A stretch of DNA of 64,000 nucleotides from an uncultured Paracoccus sp. (GTDB taxonomy: Bacteria > Pseudomonadota > Alphaproteobacteria > Rhodobacterales > Rhodobacteraceae). Below the pieces are notes generated by a model. It saw only the letters and a program-made list of their open reading frames with translations, had not been told where the DNA came from and did no database searches. Shown here piece by piece: positions 1 through 10,456 of the stretch (its first letter is position 1; each line of letters starts with the position of its first letter). The DNA is taken from NCBI RefSeq assembly GCF_937873615.1, contig NZ_CALMYP010000017.1, positions 1 through 64,000 on the forward strand. Direction: 5' to 3'. The position numbers were made by a program, and so were the translations under genes.

Positions 1-749
1 CGCGCGATCTCGGCCACCATGTTCAGCGCGATGGGCTTCACCGCCGGTCCGCAATAGCCGCCATGCGCGCCCTTGCCGTCGATGGTGGGCTCGGGCGCGA
101 ACAGGTCGAGATCGACCGAGGTGATGGAATTGATGGTGTTGATCAGGCTGACCGCATCGGCGCCGCCGCGCTTCGCGGCCTCGGCCGGTTTGCGGATATC
201 GGCGATATTCGGGGTCAGCTTCACGATGCAGGGCATGCGCGAATATTGCTTCACCCAGCGGGTCACCATCTCGATATATTCCGGCACCTGACCCACCGCC
301 GCGCCCATGCCGCGCTCGCTCATCCCGTGGGGGCAGCCGAAATTGAGTTCGACCCCGTCGGCACCGGTATCCTCGATGGCGGCGAGGATGGATTTCCAGC
401 TTTCCTCATCACACGGAACCATCAGGCTGATGACAAGGGCGCGATCGGGATAGTCGCGCTTGACCTGCTTGATCTCGCGCAGGTTCACCTCCAGCGGGCG
501 ATCGGTGATGAGTTCGATATTGTTCAACCCCAGCACCCGCCGGTCGGCGCCATGAACGGCGCCGTAGCGCGGGCCGTTCACGTTCACCACCGGCGGGCCT
601 TCGGCACCGAGCGTCTTCCAGACCACGCCGCCCCAGCCGGCCTCATAGGCGCGGCGGACATTGTATTCCTTGTCGGTCGGCGGGGCCGAGGCCAGCCAGA
701 ACGGGTTCGGAGATTTGATTCCGACGAAATTCGAACGCAGATCAGCCAT
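1..749 (-). CDS. preA: NAD-dependent dihydropyrimidine dehydrogenase subunit PreA (3' partial)
   Basis: FMN-containing subunit of the NAD(H)-dependent dihydropyrimidine dehydrogenase that reduces uracil and thymine in the first step of reductive pyrimidine breakdown. The visible N-terminal half reads as a dihydroorotate-dehydrogenase-type barrel, with SPNPFWLASAPPTDK near the start, then ELNFGCPHGMSERGMG, VKLTPNIADI and INTINSI, all typical of PreA. The start ATG at 747-749 is preceded by a GGGGGA Shine-Dalgarno and overlaps the end of preT by 8 bases, so the two subunits are probably translationally coupled. The C-terminal part, which normally carries two 4Fe-4S clusters, lies beyond base 1 and cannot be assessed. 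Confidence 0.93.
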   Translation of the reverse strand, partial: MADLRSNFVGIKSPNPFWLASAPPTDKEYNVRRAYEAGWGGVVWKTLGAEGPPVVNVNGPRYGAVHGADRRVLGLNNIELITDRPLEVNLREIKQVKRDYPDRALVISLMVPCDEESWKSILAAIEDTGADGVELNFGCPHGMSERGMGAAVGQVPEYIEMVTRWVKQYSRMPCIVKLTPNIADIRKPAEAAKRGGADAVSLINTINSITSVDLDLFAPEPTIDGKGAHGGYCGPAVKPIALNMVAEIA

Positions 750-2082
750 GGTGTTCCCCCATCAGATGCGCGTGGATATCCTCGGCCGCGTCGCGGCCCT
801 GGGCGACGGCGGTCACGGTCAGGTCCTCGCCTTCGCCGGTGCAGTCGCCGCCGGCCCAGATCCCGGCAACCGAGGTTCGCCCCGGTCCCGTCACCGCGAT
901 CTTGCCGCCTTCCAGCAGCAGCCCTTCGGGCGTCAGCGCCAGCTTCTGCCCGATGGCCGACAGCACCTGATCGGCCCTGAGCCGGAAGGTCTCGGGCAGT
1001 TTCTTCAGCCCGCCGGGTCCATCCTCGGTATAGGCGAATTCGATCTCGGCACCCTGCGCGCCCCGATGGATCGCGACCGGGGCGGCATTGGTGCGGATGC
1101 GCACGCCGGCACCCGTCGCGTGGTCCTGTTCGTGATGCGAGGCCGACATCCGCGCCTGATCGCGCCGATAGACGATGGTCACGTTCTCGGCCCCCAGCAG
1201 GCGCGATTGAACGGCGGCATCCACCGCCGTCATGCCGCCGCCGATCACCACCACGTCGCGGCCGACCGGCAGGGTGGACAGATCCCCGCACTGCCGCAAT
1301 TCGGCGATGAAATCGACCGCATCGCGCAGGACACCGTTCTCGGCCCCTAGCCCCGGATCGTTCACATCGCCCAGACCAACGCCCAGAAACACCGCGTCGA
1401 AATCCGATTGCAGCGCCGCCAGCGTCACCTCGCGGCCAAGCGCCTTGCCGCATTCCAGCGCGATGCCGCCGATGCCGAGCAACCAGTCGACTTCGCGCGC
1501 GGCAAAACCCCCTGTCGCCTTATAGGCGGCAATGCCGAATTCGTTCAGACCGCCGGGCTTGGGCCGGGCCTCGAAGACGGTCACATCATGGCCGCGCATA
1601 GCCAGCCGATGCGCGCAGGCCAGACCCGCCGGCCCGGCACCGACCACGGCCACGCGCCTGCCCGAGGCCGCCGCCCGCGCAAATGGCTGCGCGGCCTGCA
1701 TCGCCACATCGGTCGCATGGCGCTGCAACCGGCCGATCTCGACCGGCTTGCCCTCAGCCGTTTCGCGCACGCAGGCGCCTTCGCAAAGTGTCTCGGTCGG
1801 GCAGACACGGGCGCACATGCCGCCAAGGATATTCGCGCTCAGGATCGTTTCCGCCGCCGCCTCGGGCGTGCCGGTGGCGATCTGGCGGATGAACAGCGGG
1901 ATGTCGATGCCGGTTGGACAGGCCTCCACACAGGGGGCGTCATGGCAGAAATAGCAGCGATCCGCGGCCACGGCGGCCTCGTGCGGGTCGAGCGGCGGGG
2001 TGTGATCGGAAAATCCCGCCGAGATCGCCTCGGCAGACAGTCTGGCGGCGGCGAGTCCGGGGGTAAGGGTCGAGTTTGTCAC
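742..2082 (-). CDS. preT: NAD-dependent dihydropyrimidine dehydrogenase subunit PreT
   Basis: Flavoprotein/iron-sulfur subunit that passes electrons from NADH to PreA. It resembles the GltD family: an N-terminal cysteine-rich segment (CYFCHDAPC, then CPTGID, CARVCP) for Fe-S clusters, a first dinucleotide fold at VVGAGPAGLACAHRLA for FAD, and a second at VVVIGGGMTAVDAA for NAD. About 446 residues. I chose GTG at 2080-2082 because GGGAG lies 6 bases upstream. A longer TTG start at 2142 would fall inside a palindrome and has no ribosome-binding site. It heads a two-gene operon with preA, which it overlaps by 8 bases. Confidence 0.92.
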   Translation of the reverse strand: MTNSTLTPGLAAARLSAEAISAGFSDHTPPLDPHEAAVAADRCYFCHDAPCVEACPTGIDIPLFIRQIATGTPEAAAETILSANILGGMCARVCPTETLCEGACVRETAEGKPVEIGRLQRHATDVAMQAAQPFARAAASGRRVAVVGAGPAGLACAHRLAMRGHDVTVFEARPKPGGLNEFGIAAYKATGGFAAREVDWLLGIGGIALECGKALGREVTLAALQSDFDAVFLGVGLGDVNDPGLGAENGVLRDAVDFIAELRQCGDLSTLPVGRDVVVIGGGMTAVDAAVQSRLLGAENVTIVYRRDQARMSASHHEQDHATGAGVRIRTNAAPVAIHRGAQGAEIEFAYTEDGPGGLKKLPETFRLRADQVLSAIGQKLALTPEGLLLEGGKIAVTGPGRTSVAGIWAGGDCTGEGEDLTVTAVAQGRDAAEDIHAHLMGEHHG

Positions 2083-2133
2083 GGCTGGCTCCCGATATGC
2101 GGTGGCTGCGATCAGGATGGCACGGGTTTTGAT

Positions 2134-2151
2134 TTTTACCAAACGGTAAAA
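2134..2151. promoter_or_regulatory. Palindromic operator candidate upstream of preTA
   Basis: Perfect inverted repeat TTTTACC-AAAC-GGTAAAA (7-base arms, 4-base spacer), 52-69 bases upstream of the preT GTG. Symmetry and position fit a TetR-family dimer site controlling pyrimidine catabolism, as RutR does in other proteobacteria, but the bases differ from the E. coli RutR consensus. The regulator is not in this window. Confidence 0.55.
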
Positions 2152-2435
2152 TTATGAAGATGCGAGAGGTCGCGACAGGAAGACGCGCATTCAGGCGAAG
2201 CGCTGAAAAAACAGGCAGCCACCGATAAGGTCGACATACCCGAGTTGTCAGACGAAGGGCTTCGTCCGAGCCGGCAGGATCAATCGAACCTCATTGCCAG
2301 GCGCGCCGCCACAGGCTTCCACGACCACAACCAAGATAGCAGCATAGAACCCGGCTGTGACCGTATCCGTCACGACCGTCTTTGACACCAAGATACCGCC
2401 GAGGGACGTCTACCGATCAGAGCCGATCGGGCCGT

Positions 2436-3509
2436 TCAATTTACCAGCACCGGCTTGATATTCGCGGTATGGCGTCTCGCCAGACGGCGCGCGCGCGGGC
2501 CCTTCACGAGCAGACGGGCTGCGGGAAGTTCCAGCGGCGGCTCGGCGAGTTCGGGGAACAGGGCAAAGATCTCTTCATGCGCGGCAGCTGGCAGCGATTT
2601 CAGCGCCTCTACCCCGGTATAAAGCGATTCAGTCGGCGCACCGTTGGCGAAGATCACCTCGTGCCGGTCGAACAGCAGATGGACATAGGTCACGCCTGTA
2701 AGATCAGTCGCAGGAGAAATCCCCTCGATCCCGGTCAGGTGAATGGCCGCGACCAGCACTTCCGGCGCGCCGAACATGCGCATCGCGATCTTTGAACGAA
2801 CCAGCATCCGGTGCTGCGGCGAGACCAGCAGATCGGCCTCGGGCAGGCCATTGCCAAGCGCGCCGGCCTCGATGCGGATCGGCACCCGTTTCTGGTGCAG
2901 ATCGTAAAGCCGACGCTGCCCGATCCAGCGCAATTCCTGAGGCCCATGATCCTGGGTCAGGATCAGGTCGCCGGGGGCCAGATCCTCGACCGGCACTTCG
3001 CCAATCAGGGTGCGGATCATCGTGCCGGCGGTGAAACAGGGATAGGCGTCGTCATTATTGACAACGACCATATCCTCGAACACGGTATCCGTGCTCGTCA
3101 TCGTGTCCAGCGTAATTGACGCGATCTTGGCCCGCGAATAGCCCATACCCTGAAGGGTGGCGATCTCGGAATCCGGCAGGCGATAATAAAGCGTGCCGTC
3201 GTCCAGCCGATAGACATGCAGCTTTACCGCCACGTCAGTGCCATCCTTCAGCAGCAATGCCGCGTCCCAGATGGTGAATTGTGCGACCTGATGGAAGGTG
3301 CCGCCAACGGTCACCCCCTCGCCCACAGGCGGTGCATTGATCGGCGTGTCGGTATCCTTGATCTTGCCGTCGTTACCGACATCATGCCAGGTGATGTCGG
3401 TCAGGCCACCAAGCGGCACGGTCGTGCCGGTCAGCGCAGCGGTGGTGATATTGCTTCCAAGGCTGCCGCCAATCCAGGCCCAGGTGGTCGTATTGATCAT
3501 ATCCCGCAC
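2436..3509 (-). CDS. Hint-domain (hedgehog/intein-like) protein
   Basis: About 357 residues in two parts. Residues 1-157 form a Gly/Thr-rich region that I do not recognise (TWAWIGGSLGSNITTA, later LHVYRLDDGTLYYRLPDSE). From Cys158 (CFTAGTMIRT) onward is a Hint_2-type domain: VEDLAPGDLILT, RWIGQRR, LVSPQHRMLV with the block-B-like histidine, VTYVHLLFDRHEVI and ESLYTGVEALKSL. Hint domains in this family are thought to carry out Cys-driven self-cleavage; that is family knowledge, not visible here. There is no signal peptide. The GTG at 3507-3509 has GGGGTG upstream; an ATG three codons later is equally possible. The C-terminal RRLARRHTAN resembles the tail of the second Hint protein at 22125-23579. 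The 284 bases between this stop and the preT operator hold only a small hairpin (2251-2266). Confidence 0.85.
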   Translation of the reverse strand: MRDMINTTTWAWIGGSLGSNITTAALTGTTVPLGGLTDITWHDVGNDGKIKDTDTPINAPPVGEGVTVGGTFHQVAQFTIWDAALLLKDGTDVAVKLHVYRLDDGTLYYRLPDSEIATLQGMGYSRAKIASITLDTMTSTDTVFEDMVVVNNDDAYPCFTAGTMIRTLIGEVPVEDLAPGDLILTQDHGPQELRWIGQRRLYDLHQKRVPIRIEAGALGNGLPEADLLVSPQHRMLVRSKIAMRMFGAPEVLVAAIHLTGIEGISPATDLTGVTYVHLLFDRHEVIFANGAPTESLYTGVEALKSLPAAAHEEIFALFPELAEPPLELPAARLLVKGPRARRLARRHTANIKPVLVN

Positions 3510-3771
3510 TCACTTTTCACCCCGACAGGCTGAGCGAATGCGTTGCAGCCGCTATTGCCGCCGGACATAATCTGAATGAGCGGCCATACATACAATTGGG
3601 ATAATATGTAAACCTTTGCATATGGCGACGCTGCGTTATACGCCCTGGATGTGACATCGTGCCACATCTGCTGGCTTGTGCCGCCGGATCGCGGCCGCTA
3701 TCCGTCGCGGGTGGACGATGTAATTCGGTGCCGCTGGACGACCCATTGACGGCGAAGGACCCAACCCCGCC

Positions 3772-4458
3772 ATGAAAGCACCCACCCTTCGCCTGACGGA
3801 AGCCCATGTTGCCCGCGCGACGCGAATCGTGGATGGCCCGCGCTATCGCGATGACTGGCATATGCTGGAAGATGACGAGCTCGATCAACTCGCGGATGAT
3901 CTGACCCGGCAGCGCGGCAAACCCGTCCCGATCTTCGCCTATGGCTCGCTGATCTGGAACCCGGGTTTTGCGGTCTCGGACCGCCGGCGCGCCACCGCGC
4001 CGGGCTGGCACCGCCAGTTCAGCATTCCCCTCGATCACTTTCGCGGTTCGCCCGAACAGCCGGGCCTGATGCTGGCGCTGGCATCCGGGGGCAGTTGCGA
4101 GGGGCTGATCCTCGACATCGCGCGGGGGACCGAGCGCGACTCGCTGCGCGCCGTGCTCAAGCGGGAACTGGTCGCGCGCGAACTGGCCGCCAATGCCCGC
4201 TGGATCGAGGTCGAGACCGCAGAGGGCCGCTTTGAAGCGCTGACCTTCTATGCCGATCCGGTCGATATTCCCCTGACCCGGCTGCCGGTCGAGGAGCAGG
4301 CGCGGCTTCTGTCGCGTGCCAATGGGGTGGCGGGATCGGGCTGCGAATACCTGCTGCGCACTGCCGAGGGGCTTGAGGCCGCCGGCATCCACGACGCCTA
4401 TATCTGGCAATTGCAGGACCTGGTCGCGGCCGAGATCGACAGTTGGCCTGCCGGGTAA
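3772..4458 (+). CDS. chaC: ChaC-like gamma-glutamylcyclotransferase
   Basis: Cytosolic enzyme of the ChaC family, which cleaves glutathione to 5-oxoproline and cysteinyl-glycine. The substrate-binding P-loop-like signature FAYGSLIWNPGF sits near residues 56-67, followed by the GWHRQFSI and DHFRGSPEQPGLMLALASGG segments usual for the family. A conserved ELVARELA motif containing the catalytic-type glutamate is near residue 130. Length (228) is normal. The gene stands alone, convergent with the PAP2 gene 3 bases downstream. A 297-codon minus-strand frame across it is an antisense shadow. Confidence 0.9.
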   Translation: MKAPTLRLTEAHVARATRIVDGPRYRDDWHMLEDDELDQLADDLTRQRGKPVPIFAYGSLIWNPGFAVSDRRRATAPGWHRQFSIPLDHFRGSPEQPGLMLALASGGSCEGLILDIARGTERDSLRAVLKRELVARELAANARWIEVETAEGRFEALTFYADPVDIPLTRLPVEEQARLLSRANGVAGSGCEYLLRTAEGLEAAGIHDAYIWQLQDLVAAEIDSWPAG

Positions 4459-4461
4459 AGT

Positions 4462-4959
4462 CTAGAATTTCAGCCCGACGCTGAACGACGCGCCGTCGGT
4501 GCCGATGCCGAAATCCGCCGCGCCGAGGCTGAAGCCGATCAGCGCGCCGGCCCAGACCTGCTGCGACGTATGTTCGCCGGCATGGACCCGGCTCCATCCG
4601 GTCAGGCCGGCGGCGCCATAGGCGAGCGCGCCGGCCTCGGGCTGATCGTCGAAGCATTTTCCGGCCAGATCCGAGGCGCCGAAAAAGGCCGCCGCCGTAT
4701 GACCGGAGGGGAACCCCTCGCCCTCGCCCGAGGGCCGGCGCGAGATCGGCTGGCCGTCGAAATAATGTTTCATGCCGAGCACGATCGCTGCCTGCAGGAC
4801 GCCACGGATGGCAAAATCCTCAGCCCGGTCCTGATCGACGGCACAGACGGCGGCGGCCAGCGGCAACCCGTATTTCATCGCCGTGCCGAAATCCTCGAAC
4901 GGGTCGGCGGCGGCAGGCAGCGCCAGCGAAAGAAGGCAGAACGGCAGCGCGAGTTTCAT
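4462..4959 (-). CDS. PAP2-family phosphatase-like protein, exported
   Basis: 165 residues starting with a cleavable signal peptide (MKLALPFCLLSLALPAAA, likely cleaved after AAA-D). The type 2 phosphatidic acid phosphatase/acid phosphatase motifs are present: RRPSGEGEGFPSGHTAAAF (C2, with SGH) and SRVHAGEHTSQQV (C3, with R-x5-H and the distal His). It is short for a PAP2 protein and has few hydrophobic segments, so it looks like a periplasmic or outer-membrane-associated form rather than a six-helix membrane enzyme. The C-terminal GADFSVGLKF-like end (ASFSVGLKF) finishes in Phe, as beta-barrel or OM-associated proteins often do. Substrate unknown. It is convergent with chaC. Confidence 0.82.
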   Translation of the reverse strand: MKLALPFCLLSLALPAAADPFEDFGTAMKYGLPLAAAVCAVDQDRAEDFAIRGVLQAAIVLGMKHYFDGQPISRRPSGEGEGFPSGHTAAAFFGASDLAGKCFDDQPEAGALAYGAAGLTGWSRVHAGEHTSQQVWAGALIGFSLGAADFGIGTDGASFSVGLKF

Positions 4960-5153
4960 GCGGCCCCTCCATGCGGTCGCGGATCGGTTCCGCCCTGTCT
5001 AATCGGCCTGCGCCCCCGGCGTAAGTCCCGAACGGAGACGTGGGCGGATGCGGCAGCTTCCATGGCGGGGGCCGGCATCGCGGATGGTCCGGCTTCGCCG
5101 GGCGGCGCCATGCCTCCCGTGCCGAAGCCCGCATCCCTCACGCCGGAAACGAC

Positions 5154-5180
5154 AAAGGCCCGGCGCAGGTCCGGGCCTTT
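5154..5180 (-). terminator. clpX terminator hairpin
   Basis: Perfect 10-base inverted repeat AAAGGCCCGG / CCGGGCCTTT with a 7-base loop, just beyond the clpX stop. Read on the minus strand it ends in CTTTGTCGTTT, so the U-tract is weak. Confidence 0.7.
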
Positions 5181-5203
5181 GGGTGCAATGCGAAAGACGC
5201 AGA

Positions 5204-6466
<1,263 letters not shown>

Positions 6467-6589
6467 GCTACGTCCTTACGTCCTCGGCGGAATATCCGCA
6501 GGGCCCCGTCTTTGGGCCTTGGCCCATGTTAGGGGCGCCCGCCCCCGGTCTCAATCCCCAATCCGCACCGGCACCGGGCCGGGGGCGGA

Positions 6590-7222
6590 TCATTTCTTCT
6601 CCGGCTCGGCCTTGCCGCGCGGGGCCAGAACCTCGTCGATCAGGCCCCAGTCCTTCGCCTCCTCGGGGGACATGAAGCGGTCGCGTTCCAGCGCTTCTTC
6701 GACATCCTTCAGCGACTGGCCGGTGTGATGGACATAGATCTCGTTCAGGCGGCGCTTCAGCTTCTCGGTCTCGCGCGCATGGATCAGGATATCGGTCGCC
6801 TGGCCCTGGAACCCGCCCGAGGGCTGGTGAACCATGATGCGGCTGTTCGGCAGCGAATGACGCTGCCCCTTCTCGCCCGCGCAAAGCAGCAGCGAGCCCA
6901 TAGAGGCCGCCTGCCCTACCACCAGCGTCGAAACCCGCGGCCGGATATATTGCATGGTGTCGTAGATCGACAGACCCGCCGTCACCACCCCGCCGGGGCT
7001 GTTGATATACATGGAAATTTCCTTGGACGGATTCTCCGCCTCAAGGAACAGAAGCTGGGCGCAGATCAGCGTCGACATGCCGTCATGGACGGGGCCGGAG
7101 ACGAAGATGATCCGTTCCTTCAGCAGCCGCGAAAAGATGTCATAGGCCCGTTCCCCGCGCGAGGTCTGTTCGACCACCATGGGGACAAGCGTGTTCATGT
7201 AGAATTCTGCCGGATCGCTCAT
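6590..7222 (-). CDS. clpP: ATP-dependent Clp protease proteolytic subunit ClpP
   Basis: Serine protease that assembles as a double heptamer and degrades proteins delivered by ClpX or ClpA. The catalytic triad is visible: Ser107 in GQAASMGS, His132 in MVHQPSGG and Asp181 in [11 protein letters not shown]. The oxyanion-hole region INSPGG is at 74-79. 210 residues, including a short N-terminal propeptide-like segment before [10 protein letters not shown]. First gene of clpP-clpX, divergent from pth across a 162-base intergenic region. Confidence 0.98.
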   Translation of the reverse strand: MSDPAEFYMNTLVPMVVEQTSRGERAYDIFSRLLKERIIFVSGPVHDGMSTLICAQLLFLEAENPSKEISMYINSPGGVVTAGLSIYDTMQYIRPRVSTLVVGQAASMGSLLLCAGEKGQRHSLPNSRIMVHQPSGGFQGQATDILIHARETEKLKRRLNEIYVHHTGQSLKDVEEALERDRFMSPEEAKDWGLIDEVLAPRGKAEPEKK

Positions 7223-7384
7223 TCGTCTTCCCTGCCCGATTGTCTTTGCCCTGTCGTGATACGGTCCGATTCGAGACCCAAGGGCGGTGTTCTACCTGTC
7301 GAAGGTTGACAGAGTCTTAGTAACGCCCGATCTCATCCGCAAGGGATGCAGCGCATTTGAACTGAATGGGACGAAGGAAGAGTC

Positions 7385-7906
7385 ATGAAACTGATCGTCG
7401 GGCTGGGCAATCCGGGCGCGAAATATGCCGGGAACCGCCATAATATCGGCTTCATGGCCGTCGACCGGATCGCTGCCGATCACGGATTTCCGCCCTGGCG
7501 GGCACGCTTTCAGGGCGTCGTGTCCGAAGGCCGACTGGGGACGGAGCGCGTTATCCTTCTGAAACCTCAGACCTTCATGAACCTCTCTGGCCAGTCGGTT
7601 GGCGAGGCGATGCGTTATCTCAAGCTCGAACCTGCCGACGTGATCGTGCTGCATGATGAACTGGACCTCGCGCCCGGCAAATGCCGGCAGAAGACCGGGG
7701 GCGGCCATGCCGGGCATAATGGGCTGCGCTCGATCCACCAGCATATCGGTGCCGATTACCGCCGAGTGCGCATGGGCATCGGCCATCCCGGCCAAAAGGA
7801 ACTCGTTTCGCCTTATGTCCTGTCTGACTTTGCCAAGGCCGATGCGGATTGGCTGGACGAGGTTCTGCGCAGCGTTTCCGATGATGCCGAAGCGCTTGCG
7901 TCCTGA
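7385..7906 (+). CDS. pth: Peptidyl-tRNA hydrolase, short C-terminus
   Basis: Releases tRNA from peptidyl-tRNAs that drop off the ribosome. The catalytic and binding residues are all present: Asn9 in GLGNPG, His19 in RHNIGF, Asn66 in FMNLSG, Asp91 in LHDELD and Asn112 in HAGHNGLRS. At 173 residues it stops after DDAEALAS, about 20 residues before the end of E. coli Pth (194) and shorter than the extended Pth usual in Rhodobacteraceae; no frame downstream restores the missing part. It is not next to rplY, the common partner of pth in this group, so it may be a second copy. GAAGGAAGA lies just upstream of the ATG. Confidence 0.88.
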   Translation: MKLIVGLGNPGAKYAGNRHNIGFMAVDRIAADHGFPPWRARFQGVVSEGRLGTERVILLKPQTFMNLSGQSVGEAMRYLKLEPADVIVLHDELDLAPGKCRQKTGGGHAGHNGLRSIHQHIGADYRRVRMGIGHPGQKELVSPYVLSDFAKADADWLDEVLRSVSDDAEALAS

Positions 7907-8019
7907 TCGGCTTGCAGTCTGAGCCAGATACCATTAGCTGCTGCCCGCCGACGACAACGGCGATCAGGGACCCGATCGGTCACACACGGGCCATTCGGGG
8001 TTGGCGGTAAGGCCCGACC

Positions 8020-9987
8020 TTACAGGTCCAGCATGTCCTCTTCCGCGAAGCGGGCGTTTTCCTGAATATATTCGAAGCGCAGTTCGGGCTTCTTGCCCAT
8101 CAGGCGCTCGACCAGATCGCCGGTCTCGCCGGCTGCGTCCTCGTCGATGGTGACCCGGATCAGCTTGCGCGAGGCCGGGTTCATCGTCGTGTCCTTCAGG
8201 TCCTTGGCATCCATCTCGCCCAGACCCTTGAAGCGCTGCACGTCGATCTTGCCGCGCCCGCCAAAGCCCTTTTCCAGCAGCCGTTCCTTTTCGGCATCGT
8301 CGGCGACATAGACGCGCTCGGCCCCCTGCGTCAGCCGATAGAGCGGCGGGCAGGCGAGATAGAGATGCCCCTTGTCGATCAGCGGTCGCATCTGGGTGAA
8401 GAAGAAGGTCATCAGCAGGCTGGCGATATGGGCGCCGTCGACATCGGCATCGGTCATGATGATGATCTTGTCGTAGCGCAGATCGTCGACGTTGAATTTC
8501 GTCCCCATGCCGACGCCGAGCGCCTGGCAGAGATCGTTGATCTCCTGGTTCGACCCGAGCTTGCCGGAGGCCGCGCCGAGCACGTTCAGTATCTTGCCCT
8601 TCAGCGGCAGAAGCGCCTGGGTATTGCGGTCGCGCGCCTGCTTGGCCGAGCCCCCGGCCGAGTCGCCCTCGACGATGAAAAGCTCGGTCCCCGACCGGTT
8701 CTTGGCCGAACAGTCGACCAGCTTGCCGGGCAGGCGCAGCTTCTGGGTGGCGGTCTTGCGCTGGGTTTCCTTTTCCTGCCGGCGGCGCAGGCGTTCCTCG
8801 GCCCGCAGGATCAGGAAATCGAGGATCGCGCCGGCCGATTTCGGATCCGCCGCCAGCCAGTTGTCGAAATGGTCGCGCACCGCGCCTTCGACCAGTCGCT
8901 GCGCCTCGACCGTGGCCAGCCGGTCCTTGGTCTGGCCGACGAATTCGGGCTCGCGGATGAAGCAGGAAACCAGCGCACAGCCGCCGGTCAGCAGGTCCTC
9001 GCGGGTGATCTGGGCGGCCTTCTTGTTATTCGCCAACTCGCCATAGGCACGCACGCCCTTCAGGATCGCCGACCAGAAGCCGGCCTCATGGGTGCCGCCC
9101 TCGGGCGTCGGCACGGTGTTACAATAGGACTGGATGAACCCGTCGCGCGAGGGCGTCCAGTTGATCGCCCAGTCGACCTTGCCGGGCACGCCGAAACGGC
9201 CCTGAAACTCGACATTGCCGGCGAAGGGACGCTCGGCATAGGTGGTGACGCCGCCCAGAGTCTCAGTCAGGTAATCGGCAAGGCCGCCGGGGAAGTGGAA
9301 GGTGGCCTCGACCGGGGTTTCGCCGTCGTCGATTTCCGATTTCCAGCGGATTTCTACGCCCGAGAACAGATAGCCCTTGGATTTCACCATCTTCAGCAGC
9401 CGCGCTGGTTTGAAGCGGTGATGGCCGAAGATCTGTTCGTCGGCATGGAAGGTCACGGTGGTGCCGCGCCGGTTCGGGGCAGCACCGATCTTTTCGACCG
9501 GACCAAGCGGGATCCCGCGCGAAAAGCACTGCTCGAACAGTTCCTTGTTGCGCGCCACCTGCACGACCATGCTGTCCGACAGCGCGTTGACGACCGAGGC
9601 GCCGACCCCGTGCAACCCGCCCGAGGTCTGATAGGCATCGCCCGAGAACTTGCCGCCGGCATGGAGCGTGCACAGGATCACCTCCAGCGCCGATTTGCCG
9701 GGGAATTTGGGGTGCGGGTCGATGGGAATGCCGCGACCGTTGTCGCGGATCACGACGCTGTAATCGGCCAGCAGTTCGACCTCGATCCGGCTGGCATGGC
9801 CGGCGACGGCCTCGTCCATCGAGTTGTCGAGGATTTCCGCGACCAGGTGATGCAGCGCTCGTTCGTCGGTGCCGCCGATATACATGCCGGGGCGCTTGCG
9901 GACCGGTTCCAGCCCTTCCAGCACCTCGATCGAGGCGGCGGAATAGCTGGTATCGTCCTGCGTGGTCGGAAAGAGATCGTCGGCCAT
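8020..9987 (-). CDS. parE: DNA topoisomerase IV subunit B
   Basis: ATPase subunit of topoisomerase IV, which decatenates daughter chromosomes with ParC. The GHKL ATPase motifs are EILDNSMDEAV (catalytic Glu and Mg-binding Asn), DNGRGIP and SGGLHGVGASVVNALS. The TOPRIM domain has FIVEGDSAGG, LPLKGKILNV and MTDADVDGAHI. The C-terminus has RFKGLGEMDAKDL. 655 residues is normal for alphaproteobacterial ParE; the short linkers and the DSMVVQVAR spacing favour ParE over GyrB. It is monocistronic, with no gene overlap on either side. Confidence 0.95.
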   Translation of the reverse strand: MADDLFPTTQDDTSYSAASIEVLEGLEPVRKRPGMYIGGTDERALHHLVAEILDNSMDEAVAGHASRIEVELLADYSVVIRDNGRGIPIDPHPKFPGKSALEVILCTLHAGGKFSGDAYQTSGGLHGVGASVVNALSDSMVVQVARNKELFEQCFSRGIPLGPVEKIGAAPNRRGTTVTFHADEQIFGHHRFKPARLLKMVKSKGYLFSGVEIRWKSEIDDGETPVEATFHFPGGLADYLTETLGGVTTYAERPFAGNVEFQGRFGVPGKVDWAINWTPSRDGFIQSYCNTVPTPEGGTHEAGFWSAILKGVRAYGELANNKKAAQITREDLLTGGCALVSCFIREPEFVGQTKDRLATVEAQRLVEGAVRDHFDNWLAADPKSAGAILDFLILRAEERLRRRQEKETQRKTATQKLRLPGKLVDCSAKNRSGTELFIVEGDSAGGSAKQARDRNTQALLPLKGKILNVLGAASGKLGSNQEINDLCQALGVGMGTKFNVDDLRYDKIIIMTDADVDGAHIASLLMTFFFTQMRPLIDKGHLYLACPPLYRLTQGAERVYVADDAEKERLLEKGFGGRGKIDVQRFKGLGEMDAKDLKDTTMNPASRKLIRVTIDEDAAGETGDLVERLMGKKPELRFEYIQENARFAEEDMLDL

Positions 9988-10085
9988 GTGCTGCTCGTTT
10001 TATCGGTTTTGCCGGTTATCTCATGAAGGGCCGGTTCGGGGCAAGGGTTTGCGGTTTCCCGGACGGATGCCGCAAGTGATAGCGG

Positions 10086-10454
10086 TCAGGGATGGGCGCG
10101 CAGCCAATCCGCCAGATCGCCATCGTCGATCTGCCCCTGGGCGAGGGCGATGATCTTCTGGCCGACTTCTTCCGTCTCGAAACGAAGACGAATCCCGTTT
10201 GCCAGCAGACATATCTGCATGGAGCGGAAGGCCGTGCGCTTGTTGCCATCATTGAAGCAATGCCCCCGGGATATTGCCATTGCATAGGCAGCGGCAAGAT
10301 CGCAGACATCGGCAATCATGCCATAGGCAAGGCGGTTCTCGACCCGCGCAAGTGCCGCCTCCAGCGACTTGTCGCGGGCGCGGCCTGCCAACTCGCCGGG
10401 GCCGATCAGATCGTCATGAATCTGCTCGACCGTGTCTGCGGTCAGGGTGAACAT
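10086..10454 (-). CDS. doc: Doc-type toxin of a Phd-Doc pair (Fic fold)
   Basis: 122-residue Fic-fold protein. The active-site motif HCFNDGNKRTAF begins at His65, matching the HxFx(D/N)(G/A)NKR signature of Doc. Doc enzymes phosphorylate elongation factor Tu and stop translation. It follows the antitoxin by 2 bases on the same strand, a textbook toxin-antitoxin layout. The motif is intact, so the toxin is predicted to be active. Start ATG at 10452-10454. Confidence 0.92.
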   Translation of the reverse strand: MFTLTADTVEQIHDDLIGPGELAGRARDKSLEAALARVENRLAYGMIADVCDLAAAYAMAISRGHCFNDGNKRTAFRSMQICLLANGIRLRFETEEVGQKIIALAQGQIDDGDLADWLRAHP

Positions 10455-10456
10455 GA

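Noticed and set aside
2083-2142. Longer preT from TTG at 2142
   Set aside because: No Shine-Dalgarno and it would begin inside the palindrome; GTG at 2082 has GGGAG at good spacing.
3517-4410. 297-codon frame antisense to the ChaC gene
   Set aside because: No family resemblance, and it covers a gene with clear motifs on the other strand.
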